Part shown: in pieces, positions 1 through 9,078 of the stretch
How the letters are laid out: each line of letters opens with the position of its first letter
Numbering within the stretch: position 1 is the first letter of the stretch
Assembly: GCA_947652375.1 (NCBI GenBank)
Contig: CANTCS010000009.1
Span: 1-52,828, forward strand
Reading direction: 5' to 3'
Origin: an uncultured Mollicutes bacterium
Lineage (GTDB): Bacteria > Bacillota_I > Bacilli_A > RF39 > UBA660
Length of the DNA stretch: 52,828 bases
Notes under the pieces: model-generated
What the model saw: the letters and a program-made list of their open reading frames with translations, nothing else
The model's database searches: none
Told to the model about the DNA's origin: nothing
Made by a program: the position numbers and the translations under genes

Positions 1-1
1 A

Positions 2-1477
2 ACAACAGATACAGGAGGAGTAAAGCTATTATATAATGGAGTACCATCAAGTGATTTAAAGTGTGCAAATACTGGAGATGCTTCAACATTAACGAAAGAA
101 CAAATGAAAACAAATAATGCAAATATTATTTTTAATCCGCAATATGATTCAATGGCTTATGTTGGCTACATGTATAATACTCGTTATTTACCAAATAATG
201 GCAATAATACATTTAGCAGAAGGTTTTTAAATGAAGAAGATGCTGGATATATAAATAACCAAACTTATTTTGAAAGTTATGAATTTAAAAATGGAAATTA
301 TTATTTTATTAATCCAAAAAAAATAGATTATGCAAATGATTATCAAAATTTAGTTGGTAAATATGTTTCTTGGATTCCAGAGCAAGAGCATTATATATTT
401 TATGTCTTAAAGACTACTCCAAATAAAGCATATTTAATAGAACTTAATGATGGGGAAGCAATTAGCGATCCAGGAGTTTTAACAGTAAAATTAAGTAAAA
501 CTGTTTCAAGTGAGGATAATGTTACTTATAAGTTGGAAGATCCAGTAACAATTAATAAAATCGATTGGATTACAGAAGGAGAAAAATATAAGAATTATTA
601 TTATTGTGGTGATAATTACTTAGATACTTGCTCTAAAGATCAGTTACATTTTATTACAGAAATAATTAATTCTTCTTATACTTTTAAATATTTAGATTAT
701 AGAAGTTTTTATAAATATGGAAAAAGCTATAGTTATAATAATGGTAAGTACACTCTTATAGATACGGTTGAAATTATGCCAGATGATAGTCATCATTATA
801 CTTGTTTAAATGAGAGTGGAGAGTGTAGTGAGTTAAGTTATGTTTATTATTCCTCAGAAGGATTGCCATATTATATTAATCTCACAGAGGGAAAAGGAAT
901 AGATGATGCTTTAAATGATATGCTTAATAATGATAACGTTAATAAAACCGATTCAACAATAAAAAAAGCAATTGATACATGGTACTCTAATAATATGACA
1001 GATTATACCTCTTATTTAGAAGATACAGTATGGTGTAATGATCGAAGTATATTTGATAAAGGTGGATGGGATCAATTAAATGGAAATTTAACGTCGATAT
1101 TATATTTTAATTCTTATAAAAATTTAACAAATCTTATTTGTACGAATAAGAACGATAGATTTACAGTTAATAGTACAAATGGAAATGGCGCTTTAACCTA
1201 TCCTGTAGGATTAATAACAAGACAAGAACAAAATTTAGCTTATAGTTCTTCTAAATCACCACTTGCTTCTAGACATGATTATTGGGGACTTTCTCCTAGT
1301 AGCTTTAGTATTAATAGCACCAATGTCTATAGTGTGGATTTGAATGGTTATGAAAGTAGCTATAGTGTGCATAATACTCTTGGAGTTCGACCAGCTATAT
1401 CACTTCGTGAAGGGGCTGAGTATAGCAGTGGAGATGGTAGTAGTGATTATCCTTATTTAATAGATATTAGTACATGA
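2..1477 (+). CDS. Surface protein, 3' part, DUF6273-like C-terminus (partial)
   Basis: The reading frame is open from base 2, so the gene starts outside the window and the first internal ATG (104) is not its start. The visible 491 residues are rich in Asn, Ser, Tyr and Gly, with scattered Cys pairs, no membrane segment and no catalytic motif. The C-terminal third (a Trp-Asp-Gln-Leu-Asn-Gly segment, then Tyr-Trp-Gly-Leu-Ser-Pro and a closing Gly-Val-Arg-Pro-Ala-Ile-Ser-Leu) resembles the DUF6273 domain of secreted proteins in gut Bacillota, from memory only. Such proteins are often long, and many begin with a prepilin-type or Sec signal that cannot be seen here. The gene ends in TGA with a second in-frame TAA directly after it, followed by a terminator hairpin. 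Probably an exported cell-surface protein of unknown binding target. Confidence 0.6.
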   Translation, partial: TTDTGGVKLLYNGVPSSDLKCANTGDASTLTKEQMKTNNANIIFNPQYDSMAYVGYMYNTRYLPNNGNNTFSRRFLNEEDAGYINNQTYFESYEFKNGNYYFINPKKIDYANDYQNLVGKYVSWIPEQEHYIFYVLKTTPNKAYLIELNDGEAISDPGVLTVKLSKTVSSEDNVTYKLEDPVTINKIDWITEGEKYKNYYYCGDNYLDTCSKDQLHFITEIINSSYTFKYLDYRSFYKYGKSYSYNNGKYTLIDTVEIMPDDSHHYTCLNESGECSELSYVYYSSEGLPYYINLTEGKGIDDALNDMLNNDNVNKTDSTIKKAIDTWYSNNMTDYTSYLEDTVWCNDRSIFDKGGWDQLNGNLTSILYFNSYKNLTNLICTNKNDRFTVNSTNGNGALTYPVGLITRQEQNLAYSSSKSPLASRHDYWGLSPSSFSINSTNVYSVDLNGYESSYSVHNTLGVRPAISLREGAEYSSGDGSSDYPYLIDIST

Positions 1478-1478
1478 T

Positions 1479-1504
1479 AAAGTAATCTTTTATGATTACT
1501 TTTT
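1479..1504 (+). terminator. Rho-independent terminator of the surface protein gene
   Basis: A perfect 9-bp stem (AAAGTAATC / GATTACTTT) with a 6-nt loop is followed by a T-rich run. It begins one base after the stop codon. Confidence 0.75.
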
Positions 1505-1539
1505 CTATGTCAAATAAATGTTTAATTATGTTTGGATAG

Positions 1540-1568
1540 TTGTTTGAAGTTGAGAATTATGCTATATT
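1540..1568 (+). promoter_or_regulatory. Sigma-A-type promoter for helD
   Basis: TTGTTT (1540-1545), 17-nt spacer, TATATT (1563-1568), about 30 nt upstream of the helD ribosome site. Confidence 0.55.
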
Positions 1569-1601
1569 TTTAGAGAATAGATTCTAAGTTAGAGGTGAAT
1601 T

Positions 1602-3632
1602 ATGGCAATAAGTAGTGAGGAGTTCATAAAAGAGAAGAAAATTTTAAAAAAAGTTCAGAAATTATTAGATGAAACATTGGATGATTTAGGAGAGAGTGTT
1701 TCTAAGGGAGCAGATGATTTAATTGAATTTAAAAAAATGATGTGGGAAAATGAAAATAGTTTTGATGAGGGAGAGATGCAACAGGTTAGAAATGCCACAA
1801 ATCAAGAGGAAGAAAAGGCTCTACAGAAAGAAAGATATTATAAAAAACTATTGAGTATAAAAGATAAACCTTATTTTGCCAGTATTGTTTTTAAAGATGA
1901 AGATGATGAGATCTTTAATATTTATATGTCACTTACTTATTTAAAAGATAAGGAACTTAATAATATTTTATATGACTGGAGAAGTCCAATTTGTAGCTTA
2001 TTTTATGATTATGAGATAGGGGCGTGTAGTTATAAAGCTCCAGGAGGAGAATATTTTGGAGAATTAAAAAGAAAAAGACAATATAAAATAGAAAATAATG
2101 AATTAATAGGAGTTTTTGATAATTCTTTAAATATTAATGATGAAGTTTTACAAGAAGTTTTAGCAACTGAATCAAGTGAAAAGATGAAGAATGTTGTTAA
2201 TACTATTCAACAAGAGCAAAATAAAGTAATAAGAAATTTAGAAGATGATAATTTAATAGTTCAAGGGATTGCTGGTAGTGGGAAAACGACAGTAGCTTTA
2301 CATAGAATAGCTTTTCTTTTATATAGGCTTAAAAATTTAAGCAGTAATAACATTCTTATATTTTCACCCAATAATATTTTTACAGAGTATATTTCAGATG
2401 TTTTACCATCTCTTGGAGAAGCTAATACTTTGCAAACAACTTTTGCTGATTATCTGGCTAGTTTTTTAACAGAATACAAAGATGTAGAAAATTTTACTGA
2501 TTTTGTTTCTCGTTATTATTCTTATACTGAGATTGATCCAGAGCTTGTAGAATATAAGCAAAGTGATAAAATTATTGATGATTTAAATGCTTTTTTAGAA
2601 AATTATATTGATAATTGTAAATTTATTTCAAATATTCAAGAGGGAGAAAGTAATATAATAACAAAAGATGAATTAAATGAAATGCTTCATGATCGATATG
2701 AAAAGTTACCTCTTTTTGAAAGGATGGATGAAATAGCAACAAAGTTGTCTGAAAAATTTTATAAAGGAGCGCATAAAAAAGTTAAGACTTTTTTAAAATT
2801 ACTAAAAGAGAGTGCAAATTTTACTAAAGATTATGCGAAAATTTATATTGAATTTTTTATGAGTGATTTTTGTCATTATAAGCTTCCTGAGGTGACGTTA
2901 AAAAAATCTGTTAATAAGGAAGAAATTAATTATGAAGATGCTTTAATTTTGGCATATATTAAAGGAAATTTAGAAGGATTTTTATATGAGGCTTCGATTA
3001 AACAAGTAATTATTGATGAGGCACAAGATTATAATCGTTTACAATATATTATTATTAATAAAATATTTAAAAAAGCTAATTTTACTGTTTTGGGTGATAT
3101 TAATCAAAATATTAATCCATATTATCATTATAATTCATTAGAAGATTTATCTGATTTATTTAAGGGAGAAACTAAATATTTAGAGCTTTTAAAAACTTAT
3201 CGTTCTTCTCCAGAAATTATAGATTATACAAATAAAATACTTAATCTTAAGCATGTTAATGCGATAAGAAGGGATAATAATAAGCCTGTTATTATAAGAA
3301 AAAGTGTTAGTAATCTTAAGGATAGAATGGTTGATGATATAAAAACTTTACAGAATGAATATAAAAGTACAGCTATTATTACAAAAGATAATAGAGAAGC
3401 GTTAGCACTTTATGACTTGATTAAAGATGAAGTGGATGTTTCTTTAGTTGGGGCGAATAGTAAATCTTTTAAAAAAGAATTGATAATAATTCCCGCATAT
3501 ATTTCTAAGGGTTTAGAATTTGATAGTGTAATTATATATAATGATCGAAATAATTCATATAAGAATAATGAGAGAAATCTTTTATATGTTGCTTGTACAA
3601 GATGTCAGCATGAATTATATATTTATAATTAG
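1602..3632 (+). CDS. helD: RNA polymerase recycling helicase HelD (UvrD/Rep superfamily 1)
   Basis: HelD binds stalled or post-termination RNA polymerase and uses ATP to release it from nucleic acid. The 676-residue protein has a long charged N-terminal coiled-coil region (residues 1-75) as in Gram-positive HelD. It then has Walker A GIAGSGKTT near residue 223, a DEAQD Walker B near 471, a Thr-Tyr-Arg motif IV, motif V (KGLEFD) near 632 and motif VI (YVACTR) near 662. It is about 100 residues shorter than B. subtilis HelD but all ATPase motifs are intact, and ending just after motif VI is normal. AGAGGTG precedes the ATG. The gene stands alone between a terminator and the promoter of the next gene. 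A generic UvrD-like helicase is the alternative, but the N-terminal coiled coil favours HelD. Confidence 0.85.
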   Translation: MAISSEEFIKEKKILKKVQKLLDETLDDLGESVSKGADDLIEFKKMMWENENSFDEGEMQQVRNATNQEEEKALQKERYYKKLLSIKDKPYFASIVFKDEDDEIFNIYMSLTYLKDKELNNILYDWRSPICSLFYDYEIGACSYKAPGGEYFGELKRKRQYKIENNELIGVFDNSLNINDEVLQEVLATESSEKMKNVVNTIQQEQNKVIRNLEDDNLIVQGIAGSGKTTVALHRIAFLLYRLKNLSSNNILIFSPNNIFTEYISDVLPSLGEANTLQTTFADYLASFLTEYKDVENFTDFVSRYYSYTEIDPELVEYKQSDKIIDDLNAFLENYIDNCKFISNIQEGESNIITKDELNEMLHDRYEKLPLFERMDEIATKLSEKFYKGAHKKVKTFLKLLKESANFTKDYAKIYIEFFMSDFCHYKLPEVTLKKSVNKEEINYEDALILAYIKGNLEGFLYEASIKQVIIDEAQDYNRLQYIIINKIFKKANFTVLGDINQNINPYYHYNSLEDLSDLFKGETKYLELLKTYRSSPEIIDYTNKILNLKHVNAIRRDNNKPVIIRKSVSNLKDRMVDDIKTLQNEYKSTAIITKDNREALALYDLIKDEVDVSLVGANSKSFKKELIIIPAYISKGLEFDSVIIYNDRNNSYKNNERNLLYVACTRCQHELYIYN

Positions 3633-3661
3633 TTGCCTTATTTTTTTTATTATGTTAAAAT
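3633..3661 (+). promoter_or_regulatory. Promoter of the histidine phosphatase gene
   Basis: TTGCCT (3633-3638), 17-nt spacer, TAAAAT (3656-3661) with an extended -10 TGT. It begins right after the helD stop codon. Confidence 0.6.
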
Positions 3662-3683
3662 ATAGTGGTTAAAGGAGAGAAGA

Positions 3684-4226
3684 ATGGCTGAATTATATGT
3701 TATAAGACATGGTAGAGTTCCATCTAATGATAGTGGAATTATAGTTGGAAGAGATGATGAAGAATTAACACAAGTTGGGTTGAAGCAAGCTAGAATTGTT
3801 AGAGATAAATTAAAAAATATAAATTTTAGTGCTATTTATTCATCAGATGTTAAAAGAGCAATTCAAACGGCAAATATTGTAAATAGTAATAATTTAAAGA
3901 TTATAACTGATAATAGATTAGCAGAAAGAGAACCAGGCGGAGCTTATGGTAAAAAGAGAAAAGAAATTGATAAGGAAGAATGGAATAGTTTAATTTTAGA
4001 TAAAACTAGCGATGGAGCCGAAACTCTTAAAGCAGGTTTAATAAGAACTGAGTCAATTTTGACTGAAATTCATAAACTGTATGAAAAAGAGAGAGTTCTA
4101 ATTGTTACGCATAATTTTATTTGTAAATGTATTTGGATGCTTGAAAATAATATAACTGATAAAGAAGAAATTAATGCATTTTTTCAAAATAATGATGAAA
4201 TTCGTAGGTATATTAAGAAAAAATAA
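3684..4226 (+). CDS. Histidine phosphatase family protein (phosphoglycerate mutase-like)
   Basis: A 180-residue member of the histidine phosphatase superfamily. The RHG motif (residues 8-10) carries the phospho-accepting His9. The ELTxxGxxQA segment follows, then SSDVKRAIQTA with the second catalytic Arg, a Glu-Arg-Glu stretch near residue 80, and VTHN near residue 142 with the second His. All four catalytic positions are present, so it should be an active phosphatase. The substrate (sugar phosphate, nucleotide or alpha-ribazole phosphate) cannot be assigned from sequence. AAAGGAGAG precedes the ATG. A small gene follows after 40 nt and may be co-transcribed. Confidence 0.8.
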   Translation: MAELYVIRHGRVPSNDSGIIVGRDDEELTQVGLKQARIVRDKLKNINFSAIYSSDVKRAIQTANIVNSNNLKIITDNRLAEREPGGAYGKKRKEIDKEEWNSLILDKTSDGAETLKAGLIRTESILTEIHKLYEKERVLIVTHNFICKCIWMLENNITDKEEINAFFQNNDEIRRYIKKK

Positions 4227-4266
4227 TATAATTAATATTTTTGGATATATTATTAATGGTGATAAT

Positions 4267-4398
4267 ATGGAAGAAAAAATGATTGAAGTTGTAGTTAAGG
4301 AATCAAATATTGATAATAAAAATATTCCTCTTGAAGATTCGGATGAGGGTAAAAAATTAGTTCAAACAGTTAGAGAAGAAACAATTAATTCTCAGTAG
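4267..4398 (+). CDS. Small hypothetical protein, 43 residues
   Basis: This reading frame is open further upstream to an ATG at 4174, but that start lies inside the phosphatase gene and has no ribosome site. The ATG at 4267 has GGTG five bases upstream. The product is acidic and hydrophilic (many Glu, Asp and Asn), with no membrane segment, Cys or recognisable motif. It follows the phosphatase on the same strand and is followed by a terminator-like hairpin at 4443, consistent with a two-gene transcript. Function unknown; it could be a chance open frame. Confidence 0.45.
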   Translation: MEEKMIEVVVKESNIDNKNIPLEDSDEGKKLVQTVREETINSQ

Positions 4399-4442
4399 AT
4401 TTTAATTTGAAATAATATAACAAAAATGGATGTATGTTTTTG

Positions 4443-4480
4443 AAGCCTAGTTGAGTTTTAAACTTAGTTAGGTTTTTATA
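4443..4480 (+). terminator. Probable terminator for the phosphatase transcript
   Basis: A 14-bp stem (4443-4456 with 4462-4475), including several G-U pairs, a 5-nt loop and a following T run. Confidence 0.5.
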
Positions 4481-4731
4481 TTTATTTAGAAATATTGACT
4501 TTTAATTTAAAGTATTTAATAAATTTATTCAAAATTAATATTTCCTTTTAGTGTTTAAGCGTTTTATAATTAAGTTTAAATGCTCGAGTTTTACTTTTAA
4601 ATAAAAAGCCAGAGAATTTTATGATGGTGCTTTAGGAATATCTAACTTTTTGATTTATATGATTTCAAATTTTTTAGTCATTTTATTAAGATATTTAGAT
4701 GTGTTGTTTGAACTATTTTTTAATGAAGCAA

Positions 4732-4762
4732 AAAAGTGTATCATTTTTTAATGTACACTTTT
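4732..4762 (-). terminator. Terminator of the histidine kinase/regulator operon
   Basis: AAAAGTGTA (4732-4740) pairs with TACACTTTT (4754-4762). CATT/AATG continues the stem inside, past one bulged T, around a TTTT loop. The minus-strand product ends in a U run, as expected for the operon ending at 4782. It may work in both directions. Confidence 0.7.
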
Positions 4763-4781
4763 AACTTTAATATTGTGATAA

Positions 4782-6164
4782 TTACATTTCTTTTGGAATT
4801 TTGAAATAAAAAGTACTACCTTTATTTTCTACTGAGATAACTCCATATTTATAATGATGATTTTCAAGAATTTGTTTGACAATTGATAATCCTAAACCAG
4901 TTCCAATTAGATTCCTTTTATGTTTTTTCTTATTTTTATAATATTTATTCCAAATATAAGGTATATCTTTTTCTTTAATGCCTTTACCACTATCTATTAT
5001 TTCTACTAAGATATCTTCTTGATTTGTAATTTTTATTGTTACTGTATTATCTATTCCAGTATAATTGATTGCATTATTTATTAAATTATAAATTACTTGA
5101 TAAATTCTCTTTTCATCAGCATTTATAAATAGTTTTTTATCTTTATGTATGAAATTAAAAATATAGGCTTCTTGTTCTTTTAGGATTTCGTATTTTTTTA
5201 TAATTTGATTAATAAGTTCAATTAAATCAAATGTATCTTTTTCTAGTTCATTTGATAAAGTTTCCATTTTAGAAAGGGTTAAAATATCATTTACTAATAC
5301 TGTTAGACGATCGGCTTCAGATATTATTGTTTCTAAATCGTCTTTTCTTTTTTTACTGGTTTTAGAATGCAAATCTTTAGCCATTTCAGCATAGGCTTTA
5401 ATCATTGTAAGTGGTGTTTTTAAATCGTGTGATACATTAGCCATCAAATCTCTTCGTAGTTCTTCGGTTTTATTTAATTCATTTTTTGTATAATTTAATG
5501 TTTCTGATAATTCTTTTATTTCTAAAATATTAGAGTTAGAGAAGTTTATTTCAAAGTTACCTTTTGCAAGTTCTTTAGCTTGATTATTAATATTTTTTAT
5601 AGGATTGGCAATGTGATTTGAAATAAAATAGGCTAGTGTAAAGGATAAAGCTATTACAATTAAAGTAATTATAATTAATTCTTTTCTTATTAAATTTACT
5701 GTGCCATCTACAGGTTCTATTGATGTGTTTATAAATGCGTACATATTATTTTTTAATTTTGTAGCATAAACTAGAGTTTTATTATTGAATTTATGATTTA
5801 TAAGTTCATATGCTTTTTCTTGGTAATTATTACTTATAAAATCAAATTTATAGTTTTTAGTGCTTTCTTCTGATGAAAAACATCCTTTTCCAAAAAAGGC
5901 AGAGCGATATATTGAATCGTAATTATTATTAGCTATTTCGATACATACACTTTTATCAAAAGCTAAAATATTTACAATATCTTCAAATTCTTCTGAATAT
6001 TGGGTTCTTTTTATTTTATTTGCTACTACTTTAATATCTTGAATTTTTTGATCTCGATATAAAGAATTAAAAAATAAAAATTGAAAAAGCCAAAGTATTC
6101 CTAAAATTAAAATTGAAAATAATAAAAAATATTTAAGAATTTCATTATTTAAGCTATTCTTCAT
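4782..6164 (-). CDS. Membrane sensor histidine kinase
   Basis: A classical transmembrane kinase of about 460 residues, partner of the response regulator just upstream. Near the N-terminus is a membrane segment (about residues 12-32). An extracytoplasmic sensor region of about 130 residues with two Cys follows, then a second membrane segment (about 162-182) and a HAMP linker. The H-box VSHDLKTPL carries phospho-acceptor His246 (numbered from the start used here). The N-box, a G1 box with DSGKGI, and a G2 box with GTGLGL complete the kinase. The frame is open to a TTG at 6185 and has an ATG at 6173. The ATG at 6164 gives the simplest N-terminus, and all three starts overlap the regulator gene, implying translational coupling. 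The signal is unknown. Confidence 0.85.
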   Translation of the reverse strand: MKNSLNNEILKYFLLFSILILGILWLFQFLFFNSLYRDQKIQDIKVVANKIKRTQYSEEFEDIVNILAFDKSVCIEIANNNYDSIYRSAFFGKGCFSSEESTKNYKFDFISNNYQEKAYELINHKFNNKTLVYATKLKNNMYAFINTSIEPVDGTVNLIRKELIIITLIVIALSFTLAYFISNHIANPIKNINNQAKELAKGNFEINFSNSNILEIKELSETLNYTKNELNKTEELRRDLMANVSHDLKTPLTMIKAYAEMAKDLHSKTSKKRKDDLETIISEADRLTVLVNDILTLSKMETLSNELEKDTFDLIELINQIIKKYEILKEQEAYIFNFIHKDKKLFINADEKRIYQVIYNLINNAINYTGIDNTVTIKITNQEDILVEIIDSGKGIKEKDIPYIWNKYYKNKKKHKRNLIGTGLGLSIVKQILENHHYKYGVISVENKGSTFYFKIPKEM

Positions 6165-6822
6165 CTTCCACATATTTATAACCAATTCCTCGTACTGTTT
6201 TTATATGATTTTTATACTCGTCTAAATTATTTCTTAGCATCTTTATATGTGTATCAACGGTTCTATCATCTCCAAAATAATCGTAGCCCCATATGTTAGA
6301 TAATAATTGTTCTCTGCTTATTGCTATATTTTTATTTTTAATTAAATAGGTGAGGATTTCATATTCTTTGGGTGTAATATTAATTATTTTATTTTTTATT
6401 TTAAGTGTGTGTGCTGAAAAGTTAATTTCTAATTTATCTAATTTATAAGTTTTAGGTAATGTTTTTTGTGTTCTATTAAGAACGGCTTTTATTCTGGCTA
6501 TTAACTCTTTTGGTGAGAATGGTTTAGTTAAGTAGTCATCAATTCCTAAATCAAAACCAGATAATTTATCATATTCTTCACCTCTAGCAGAAAGAATAAT
6601 TGTAGGAATTCTTTTTTCATTTGGAAGTTCTTTTAACATTGAAAAGCCATCCATTTCAGGCATCATTATGTCTAAAACCATTAAATCATAATTGTTTTGT
6701 TTTAATTTTTCTAAAGCTTCCTTACCACTAGTGGCTTCATCGGTTTTAATATTACTGTTATGGCAATATTCTTTGATAACATTGCGTATTAATTTTTCAT
6801 CATCGACAATTAATATTTTCAT
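6154..6822 (-). CDS. OmpR/PhoB-family response regulator
   Basis: A 222-residue regulator. The receiver domain has the acidic pair Asp7-Asp8, phospho-acceptor Asp51 in VLDIMMPEMDG, and the conserved Lys in LTKPF. The winged-helix DNA-binding domain ends in TVRGIGYKY. The start is the ATG at 6822, since a strong GGGAGG lies seven bases upstream; the open frame continues 11 codons further without a better site. It overlaps the kinase gene by about 11 nt. The pair is a generic OmpR-type system, similar in style to PhoPR or YycFG without identity to either being provable. No transporter or other obvious target gene is attached. Confidence 0.88.
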   Translation of the reverse strand: MKILIVDDEKLIRNVIKEYCHNSNIKTDEATSGKEALEKLKQNNYDLMVLDIMMPEMDGFSMLKELPNEKRIPTIILSARGEEYDKLSGFDLGIDDYLTKPFSPKELIARIKAVLNRTQKTLPKTYKLDKLEINFSAHTLKIKNKIINITPKEYEILTYLIKNKNIAISREQLLSNIWGYDYFGDDRTVDTHIKMLRNNLDEYKNHIKTVRGIGYKYVEDEE

Positions 6823-6880
6823 GATAATCCTCCCCTGATTAAGTATATTATACATTAATTGTGTAATTTTAGTGAAAAAC

Positions 6881-6909
6881 TTGCAAAAATATTAAAAAAG
6901 TGTTATAAT
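6881..6909 (+). promoter_or_regulatory. Strong sigma-A-type promoter
   Basis: TTGCAA (6881-6886), 17-nt spacer, perfect TATAAT (6904-6909), 31 nt before the start codon at 6940. Confidence 0.8.
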
Positions 6910-6939
6910 GTGGCCGTAATTTTACGAGGGGGAAGAAAT

Positions 6940-7578
6940 ATGAAATTAAGTTTTAAAGAATTTGAGAATTATAGTAATGTTATTAGAAAAAATGCTAAAG
7001 ATAGTTTAATAAAAGATATTAATGGAAGATTGGATAAAAAGTTAATCTTATTTAGAAATCATTTTGTTGATGAATTTACAAATAGAAATATTTTTTTAGA
7101 ACAAGTTAAATATTTAATGAAAGTTAAAGGATTTACTAGACAAGTTTTAACAGATGAATTTTTATTAAATATTTATTTAGATAATGAAGTAAGAAAAAGA
7201 ATAATTAATATTTTAAACGTTATAAATAGTTCAGTTGATAATCTTAGCGCTGTAGAGAAATTGACTGAAATGGGTTTTAGTGATGCTGATGAATATTTAA
7301 GAGAATACTCTAGTCTTGAAAAAATTCGCCAAGATTTATTTGAAAAATCAGGTTTAGATTTTGAAGATTATACTAAACTAAGTGATGATGCTTTAATGAA
7401 ACAGTACTCGTTAGATCAAGATGCGTTACTTGAATTAGAAATTAGTTTTTTTAAAGCAGGTATTGACTTATCTAAAAAAAATTATAAGTGTAGTGATATT
7501 ACTCCTTGTGAAATTGCTAATATGTCTACAAAACGTCTAAATTTATTGGCTTCTAGTAATAAAATTATTGAAAAATAA
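6940..7578 (+). CDS. Hypothetical cytosolic protein, 212 residues
   Basis: The ATG at 6940 has a GAGGGGGAAG ribosome site and lies just downstream of a consensus promoter. The longer open frame back to 6859 overlaps that promoter and is rejected. The protein is hydrophilic and predicted largely helical, with a basic first half and no membrane segment, signal peptide or catalytic motif I recognise. It is divergent from the two-component system, sharing its upstream region, and its stop codon lies one base from the convergent flippase stop, so transcripts from the two must overlap. Function unknown. Confidence 0.75.
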   Translation: MKLSFKEFENYSNVIRKNAKDSLIKDINGRLDKKLILFRNHFVDEFTNRNIFLEQVKYLMKVKGFTRQVLTDEFLLNIYLDNEVRKRIINILNVINSSVDNLSAVEKLTEMGFSDADEYLREYSSLEKIRQDLFEKSGLDFEDYTKLSDDALMKQYSLDQDALLELEISFFKAGIDLSKKNYKCSDITPCEIANMSTKRLNLLASSNKIIEK

Positions 7579-7579
7579 A

Positions 7580-8869
7580 TTAGCTTAGGGCATTTTTTAC
7601 TTGCTTCAAGCTATAGAAAGTTACTAATATAACATTAACAGCTATAGCAATTATTAAACCATAAATACCTATTTTAAATAGAGAGAATAAAAGTAGGAAA
7701 ATAGTTCTTGTAAGCATTCCTAGGGTTGATGATACTAAAACATCTTTGCTTTTTCCCATAGCATCTAAGCTACTTGAGAGAGGGGCTTGTATATATTGAA
7801 ATAAGCAGATTGGTGCGAGTATTTTCATATAAGTTGTACCCTCGTTGGTATGATAAATTAATTTTAAAAAAATCTCTGGGATTAACATAAATAAAATTGT
7901 CGTAGGAATACCTATTAATAATGAAAACATTATACCTTGTTTAATCTTTTTTTTAACACTATAAATATTATTTCTAGCATATTCTTTTGAGACTACTGGA
8001 AGAAGAGCTTGGGATATAGCCATGGTAAAGAATGAGGGAAGTAGTAAAAGAGGCATTACATATCCTGATAAGATACCATATTCGCGAGTAATAAATTGTG
8101 AAGAATAACCGGTATGCAATAAAACAGAGGTTAAAATGATAGGTTCTAAGAAATAACCAACACTACCAATAAACCTTCCAGTGGTATTAGGAATGCCAAT
8201 TGAGAGACTTTCTTTAATATAAGTTTTACTAGGAATTAGATCGTTTTTTTGTATTTTAAAATTTTTAGGTATAAATAGGAACAAAACTAAAATAGATGAT
8301 ATTTCACTTATAACATTTGATAAAACAATAAAACAGACTGTATAACTTATTCCTTTGGGTAAAAAATATGGAATTCCTATAATCATTATTATTAATCTAA
8401 TAATATCTTCTGTAATATTAGAAGTGACATGTGGTAGCATTTTTTGCTTTCCAAAGAAATAACTTCTGGTTATACTTGAAATACTAGTGAAAGGAATAAC
8501 GATAGCGATTGCTAGCAATGCATAATATGTATCTTTATTATGAAGAAGTTTTGTTGCTAAAAAGGGTGAAATAATTATAATTATAATAATTAACGCAATA
8601 TTTATTATTAAAGAAAGCGGTATAATTGAAAAGAGTAATTTCTTATTATTTTTGGTATCTTCAGCAACTAATTTGGATAGGGCGATGGGTAAACCGAATT
8701 GACTTATTCCAATAAATAATGAAAAAGTGGGAAGTATTAACATATATAGACCTAGACCTTCAGTACCAATAAGTCTACTCATTGTTATTTTTATAAACAT
8801 TCCTAAGAATTTGGTAATAAGACCACCTATTAATAATATAATTGTTGATTTTATAAATTTTTCTTTCAT
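7580..8869 (-). CDS. Polysaccharide/lipid II flippase-like membrane protein (SpoVB/MurJ type)
   Basis: A polytopic protein of 429 residues in the MOP (multidrug/oligosaccharidyl-lipid/polysaccharide) exporter superfamily. The N-terminus has the family pattern, with a Lys/Thr-rich start, a Gly-Gly-containing first helix and then ITMSRLIGTEGLGLY. Roughly 12 hydrophobic segments follow, with the internal Gly-Arg-Phe-Ile-Gly element seen in SpoVB and YtgP relatives. It probably moves a lipid-linked cell-wall or polysaccharide precursor across the membrane. The frame extends 12 codons upstream to 8905, but the ATG at 8869 matches the usual N-terminus. Neither start has a clear Shine-Dalgarno. It is shorter than B. 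subtilis SpoVB (about 518 residues) but shows no internal break. Confidence 0.8.
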   Translation of the reverse strand: MKEKFIKSTIILLIGGLITKFLGMFIKITMSRLIGTEGLGLYMLILPTFSLFIGISQFGLPIALSKLVAEDTKNNKKLLFSIIPLSLIINIALIIIIIIISPFLATKLLHNKDTYYALLAIAIVIPFTSISSITRSYFFGKQKMLPHVTSNITEDIIRLIIMIIGIPYFLPKGISYTVCFIVLSNVISEISSILVLFLFIPKNFKIQKNDLIPSKTYIKESLSIGIPNTTGRFIGSVGYFLEPIILTSVLLHTGYSSQFITREYGILSGYVMPLLLLPSFFTMAISQALLPVVSKEYARNNIYSVKKKIKQGIMFSLLIGIPTTILFMLIPEIFLKLIYHTNEGTTYMKILAPICLFQYIQAPLSSSLDAMGKSKDVLVSSTLGMLTRTIFLLLFSLFKIGIYGLIIAIAVNVILVTFYSLKQVKNALS

Positions 8870-9078
8870 ATTAAAAATTATGAAAAAAAATAAAAAATAT
8901 TTCATTATTTAAAAAAATGTGGTAAGATGGTTTTGTTAGGATTGAAGTCGATATTTGTCGAAATGTGTAACTAACCAGAAAAAATATGTCAAAATAATTG
9001 TAAAAGAAAAAAATTATATTGGATATGACTTTATATAGATTAAGTTGTATGCTAAACTTTAAAATAGAGGTGGACTGA

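Larger units (their letters stand above)
4399..4781. other. Intergenic stretch between convergent genes
   Basis: 383 nt of AT-rich DNA between convergent genes. Two terminator hairpins lie near its ends (4443-4480 and 4732-4762). I see no gene, tRNA or repeat in the roughly 250 nt between them. Confidence 0.6.

Noticed and set aside
4174..4266. Longer version of the small gene starting at 4174
   Set aside because: It lies wholly within the phosphatase coding frame and has no ribosome site. The ATG at 4267 does.
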